Below are positions 61,075 through 64,000 of a stretch of 64,000 bases of DNA, piece after piece. Below the pieces are notes generated by a model. That model had not been told where the DNA came from and did not search any database. It saw nothing but the letters and a program-made list of their open reading frames with translations. The position numbers and the translations under genes are program-made. How positions within the stretch are numbered: the first letter of the stretch is position 1; the number at the start of each line of letters is the position of its first letter. Location of the stretch: the NCBI GenBank assembly GCA_019244185.1, contig JAFATB010000006.1, positions 1-64,000 of the forward strand, given 5' to 3'. The stretch is from Acidobacteriota bacterium. Its GTDB lineage: Bacteria > Acidobacteriota > Thermoanaerobaculia > Gp7-AA8.

Positions 61075-61833
61075 TTATACCGGCCGCAACTCGACGCGCT
61101 CGAGACGCCGCAGCTGCAACCGTTCCGCGGCACTCGCGTTCGCGACCGAGATCTCCACGCAGCCGGTCGAGCCGATGATGAGAAACGCTCCCGGCGCGGC
61201 GTCGCCGTAGTTCGCTTCGATGCGATCGATGCGGACGTCGCGCATGCGCAACGCGAACGGCGCGAACGGCACGCGCGCGCGTTCGAGGTCGGTGATCGCG
61301 TTGCCGAAGCGGTCGATCGCCACGATGGTGCCGCGCGCGAAGTCGCCGGCGTAGTGCGGCGGCTGATAGTCGAGCGTCACGAGACGATCGAGCGGCGGAC
61401 CGAGCTCCGCGAGCGCGGTGCCGTTCGCGAGCGCGGCCGCAACCGGCGCGAAGCGATCGCGCCCGTGAAAGGTCGTGCTGCCGCCGGGAAGAAACAGCTT
61501 CTCGTTCGTCACCGCATGCGCGCGCGTGCCGTGCCAGACGAACGTGAGCAGGCCGTTGTCGGGCGCGAGAAACGTGCGGCCGTCTTCTTCGAGCGCGACG
61601 ATCTGACGCGACGTCCCGACGCCGGGATCGACGACCGCGACGAAGATCGTGCCCGTGGGCCAGTACGGAGCGACGCTGCGCAGGAACCACGCGCCGCCGA
61701 GGATGTCGAAAGGTGGGAGGTCGTGCGCGAGATCGTGAACGGGTGCGGTGGTGCGCGACGCGAAGACGCCCTTCATCGCAGCAACGTACGGATCGCGCGT
61801 GCCGAAGTCGGTCAGCAGAGCGATGCGGCGCAT
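61075..61833 (-). CDS. SAM hydrolase / DUF62 (chlorinase-fluorinase-like) enzyme
   Basis: A 252-residue protein of the SAM hydroxide adenosyltransferase family. L-T-D-F-G-T-R-D-P-Y-V at the start, V-D-P-G-V-G-T, A-P-D-N-G-L-L-T, F-H-G-R-D-R-F and I-D-R-F-G-N-A-I-T-D are the family motifs. The typical reaction cleaves SAM to adenosine and methionine with water or hydroxide; halide use is rare. I chose the ATG at 61833, where the conserved start begins. Confidence 0.88.
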   Translation of the reverse strand: MRRIALLTDFGTRDPYVAAMKGVFASRTTAPVHDLAHDLPPFDILGGAWFLRSVAPYWPTGTIFVAVVDPGVGTSRQIVALEEDGRTFLAPDNGLLTFVWHGTRAHAVTNEKLFLPGGSTTFHGRDRFAPVAAALANGTALAELGPPLDRLVTLDYQPPHYAGDFARGTIVAIDRFGNAITDLERARVPFAPFALRMRDVRIDRIEANYGDAAPGAFLIIGSTGCVEISVANASAAERLQLRRLERVELRPV

Positions 61834-61854
61834 CGCGGCACTATACTCGCCGCC

Positions 61855-62538
61855 GTGCTCGCGAACGCGTTCCCGACCGTTCCGCCGCCGGCGCAGCGGC
61901 TGCTCGTTTTCGCGCGCCTGCCGCTGCACGGAACGGTCAAAACGCGCCTCGCCGCGGAGCTCGGCCACGACCGCGCGCTCGAACTGTACGAGGCGATGCT
62001 GCGCGACCTGCTGACATCGATCGGCGCGCCAACGCGCGAGACCGAGATCGAGTGCCTCTGGCCGCCCACGCCGCACGCGAACGGCGCGCTGCTGCGCCGC
62101 GCGTTCGCGGATCACGCCGTGGCCATGCAGACCGGCGCGGACCTCGGCGTGCGGTTGTCGATGGCGTTCTCCGAGCGCTTCTTCTTTCACCGCACGCGCA
62201 AGATCATCGCCATCGGCGCGGACGATCCGACGCTGCCGCGCGCGCTCATCGATCACGCCTTCGCGCTGCTCGACTCGTGCGACTACACGCTCGGACCCGC
62301 GACCGACGGCGGCTACTACCTCATCGGCTGCCGCGCCGCGTCGTTCGATCCGCGCGTCTTCGAAGACATCGATTGGGGGACGCCGTCGGTTTACGCGACG
62401 ACGCGCGCGCGCATCGCGGAGCTGAACTGTTCCGTCGCCGTGCTGCCCGAGCGTTACGACATCGACGTCGCCGCCGATCTCGAACGCTTCGCGGGCGAAG
62501 AACACGACGGCGAGCTGGGGAGACTGCTGCGCTCATGA
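61855..62538 (+). CDS. DUF2064 glycosyltransferase-like protein (TIGR04282 type)
   Basis: A 227-residue GT-A fold nucleotidyl- or glycosyltransferase-like protein. V-F-A-R-L-P-L-H-G-T-V-K-T-R-L-A (nucleotide loop), I-G-A-D-D-P-T-L-P and G-P-A-T-D-G-G-Y-Y-L-I-G are the family motifs; the Asp pair binds metal. Members lie in several sugar and arsenosugar pathways; the substrate here is unknown. GTG start, 21 bases from the divergent SAM hydrolase start. It overlaps the next gene by ATGA. Confidence 0.82.
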   Translation: MLANAFPTVPPPAQRLLVFARLPLHGTVKTRLAAELGHDRALELYEAMLRDLLTSIGAPTRETEIECLWPPTPHANGALLRRAFADHAVAMQTGADLGVRLSMAFSERFFFHRTRKIIAIGADDPTLPRALIDHAFALLDSCDYTLGPATDGGYYLIGCRAASFDPRVFEDIDWGTPSVYATTRARIAELNCSVAVLPERYDIDVAADLERFAGEEHDGELGRLLRS

Positions 62539-64000
62539 AGATCCTCACCGCGGACGAGATGCGCAACATCGACCGCCGCGCGACGGAACGCTTCGGCGTG
62601 CCGTCGATCGTGCTGATGGAGAACGCCGCCATCGCCGTCGTCGACGCGCTCTTCGAACATTACGCATCGGCGGAACGCGTGGCGCTCGTCTGCGGCACCG
62701 GCGCGAACGGCGGCGACGGATTCGCGGTCGCGCGGCATCTCGAGAACCGCGGCGTCGTGCCGGTGGTCGTGATCGTCGGCGACCGCACGCGCATCGCCGG
62801 CGACGCGCGGACGAACCTCGACATCTGCGAGCGCCTCGGCATCCCGATCTTCGCGATCGCGGACGAAGCGGACATCGAGACCGAGCTCGCGCACGTCGCC
62901 GACTGCGACGTCCTCGTCGACGCGCTCTTCGGCACCGGCCTCAATCGTCCGCCGGCCGGCGTGCACGCGGGCGTCATCCGCGCGCTCGCGGAGCTGCGCA
63001 TCCCGGTGCTCGCGATCGATCTGCCGAGCGGCCTCGATGCGTCGTCGCCCGCGCCGTTCGAGCCGTGCGTGCAGGCCGAGGTGACGGTCACGTTCGCGGC
63101 GCCGAAGCTCTGCCACGTCTTCGAGCCAGCCGCGCTCTACTGCGGCGAGGTGATCGTCGCCGACATCGCCATTCCGAACATCGCCGTCGACGAGGAGAAC
63201 GTCGCGCTCGCGCTCATCACGCCGCGCGATCTGCAGCCGCTCGTCGAGCCGCGCCTCGCCGCGACGCATAAGGGCACGTACGGCCACGCCGGCATCATCG
63301 CCGGCTCGCCCGGCCGCAGCGGCGCCGCCGTGCTCGCCGCGCGCGGCGCGATCCGCATTGGCGCGGGACTCGTCACGGTGATGACCGACGCGCAGACCGC
63401 GACGCTGGTGAACGCGGGTTCGATCGAGTCGATGACCGACGCGCGCGGCGACCTCGCCGCGTTCCTCGAGCGCAAGGACGCGATCCTCATCGGTCCCGGA
63501 CTCGCGGACGACGAGACCTCATACGCGGACATCCGCGCGACCGTCGCCGCCATCGAGCTGCCGCTCGTCATCGACGCGTCCGCGCTGAACGCGTTTGCAT
63601 TACGCGCGAACGAGCTCAATCCGCGTGGACTGCCGCGCGTCCTCACGCCGCATCCCGGCGAGCTCGCGCGCCTCACCGGCGGCGACACCGCGACCATCAA
63701 CGCGAACCGCATCGCATCCGCGCGCGCGGCCGCGCGCGCGACGAATTGCGTGGTCGTGCTGAAAGGACATCAGACGCTCGTCGCGGAGCCCGACGGGCAA
63801 GTGCACGCCAATCCGACCGGCAATCCCGGCATGGCCAGCGGCGGCATGGGCGACGTCCTCGGCGGCGTCATCGCGGCATTGCTCGCGCGCGGCGCCGATC
63901 CGGTCGATGCGGCGTGCGCCGGCGTGTACCTGCACGGACTCGCGGGCGATCTCGCGAAAGAGGAGATCGGCGACACCGGCCTCGCGGCTCTCGATGTCGC
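62535..64000 (+). CDS. nnr: Bifunctional NAD(P)HX epimerase/dehydratase, 3' truncated
   Basis: The gene runs off the window; about 488 residues are visible. The N-terminal YjeF/NnrE epimerase domain has G-T-G-A-N-G-G-D-G-F and D-A-L-F-G-T-G-L-N-R. The C-terminal NnrD dehydratase, ribokinase-like, has H-K-G-T-Y-G-H-A-G-I-I-A-G-S, T-P-H-P-G-E and N-P-G-M-A-S-G-G-M-G-D-V-L. The enzyme repairs hydrated NADH and NADPH. The ATG at 62535 overlaps the previous stop (ATGA). Only the last few residues appear to be missing. Confidence 0.93.
   Translation, partial: MKILTADEMRNIDRRATERFGVPSIVLMENAAIAVVDALFEHYASAERVALVCGTGANGGDGFAVARHLENRGVVPVVVIVGDRTRIAGDARTNLDICERLGIPIFAIADEADIETELAHVADCDVLVDALFGTGLNRPPAGVHAGVIRALAELRIPVLAIDLPSGLDASSPAPFEPCVQAEVTVTFAAPKLCHVFEPAALYCGEVIVADIAIPNIAVDEENVALALITPRDLQPLVEPRLAATHKGTYGHAGIIAGSPGRSGAAVLAARGAIRIGAGLVTVMTDAQTATLVNAGSIESMTDARGDLAAFLERKDAILIGPGLADDETSYADIRATVAAIELPLVIDASALNAFALRANELNPRGLPRVLTPHPGELARLTGGDTATINANRIASARAAARATNCVVVLKGHQTLVAEPDGQVHANPTGNPGMASGGMGDVLGGVIAALLARGADPVDAACAGVYLHGLAGDLAKEEIGDTGLAALDV

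Overview
The window is very GC-rich bacterial chromosome. It is gene-dense, with no gap over 200 bases between genes, and many genes overlap by ATGA. I see no rRNA, tRNA, CRISPR array or transposase gene. The gene set includes Asp-box (BNR) repeat secreted proteins, a DUF5916/CBM9-type outer-membrane protein, BlaI paired with an M56 peptidase carrying HEAT repeats, DUF5666 repeats, a type IV pilus PilT, and several lipoproteins with TolC proteins. This fits a diderm soil or sediment bacterium of the Acidobacteriota type (Thermoanaerobaculia-like). That assignment is inference from gene content, not phylogeny.

Layout. 1-8.1 kb: a truncated secreted Asp-box protein, a Phd-like antitoxin with a zeta-type toxin, an aldo/keto reductase, two bacterial PH-domain membrane proteins, and an rlmN-type gene that converges on them through a duplicated overlap. 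8.1-18.7 kb: one minus-strand operon, tetR-tolC-MFP-RND-tolC-emrB-emrA, encoding two drug pumps behind one TetR operator. 18.8-24.3 kb: an M3 peptidase lipoprotein, an MFS exporter, and PilT with an unknown partner. 24.3-29 kb: a secreted protein and a BlaI / M56-HEAT / class C serine hydrolase regulon with two matching operators. 29-41.7 kb: two ABC-F proteins, an O-antigen-ligase-like membrane protein and many small metabolic or unknown genes.

41.8-43.9 kb holds the most unusual locus. It has an ECF sigma factor, then a protein fusing a zinc anti-sigma (ZAS) domain to a complete O6-alkylguanine-DNA alkyltransferase and an Ada-type four-cysteine methyl-acceptor domain, then a SpoIIE/RsbU-type PP2C phosphatase. 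The three genes overlap and are probably one transcript. The simplest reading is a DNA-methylation-damage sensor built into an anti-sigma factor.

43.9-48.7 kb: an 843-residue orphan protein of less GC-rich composition, a PIG-L deacetylase, a DUF1573 membrane protein and a PAP2 phosphatase. 48.9-54.9 kb: a possible small-molecule or peptide-modification cluster (heme-oxygenase-like protein, two ATP-grasp types, a PaaK-like adenylating enzyme, an HExxH protein). Two related long palindromic repeats punctuate it and run into the 3' ends of neighbouring genes. 55-64 kb: DUF5916 protein, NAD synthetase, UbiE-like methyltransferase, PilZ protein, SAM hydrolase-type enzyme, DUF2064 transferase, and a bifunctional NAD(P)HX repair enzyme cut by the window end.
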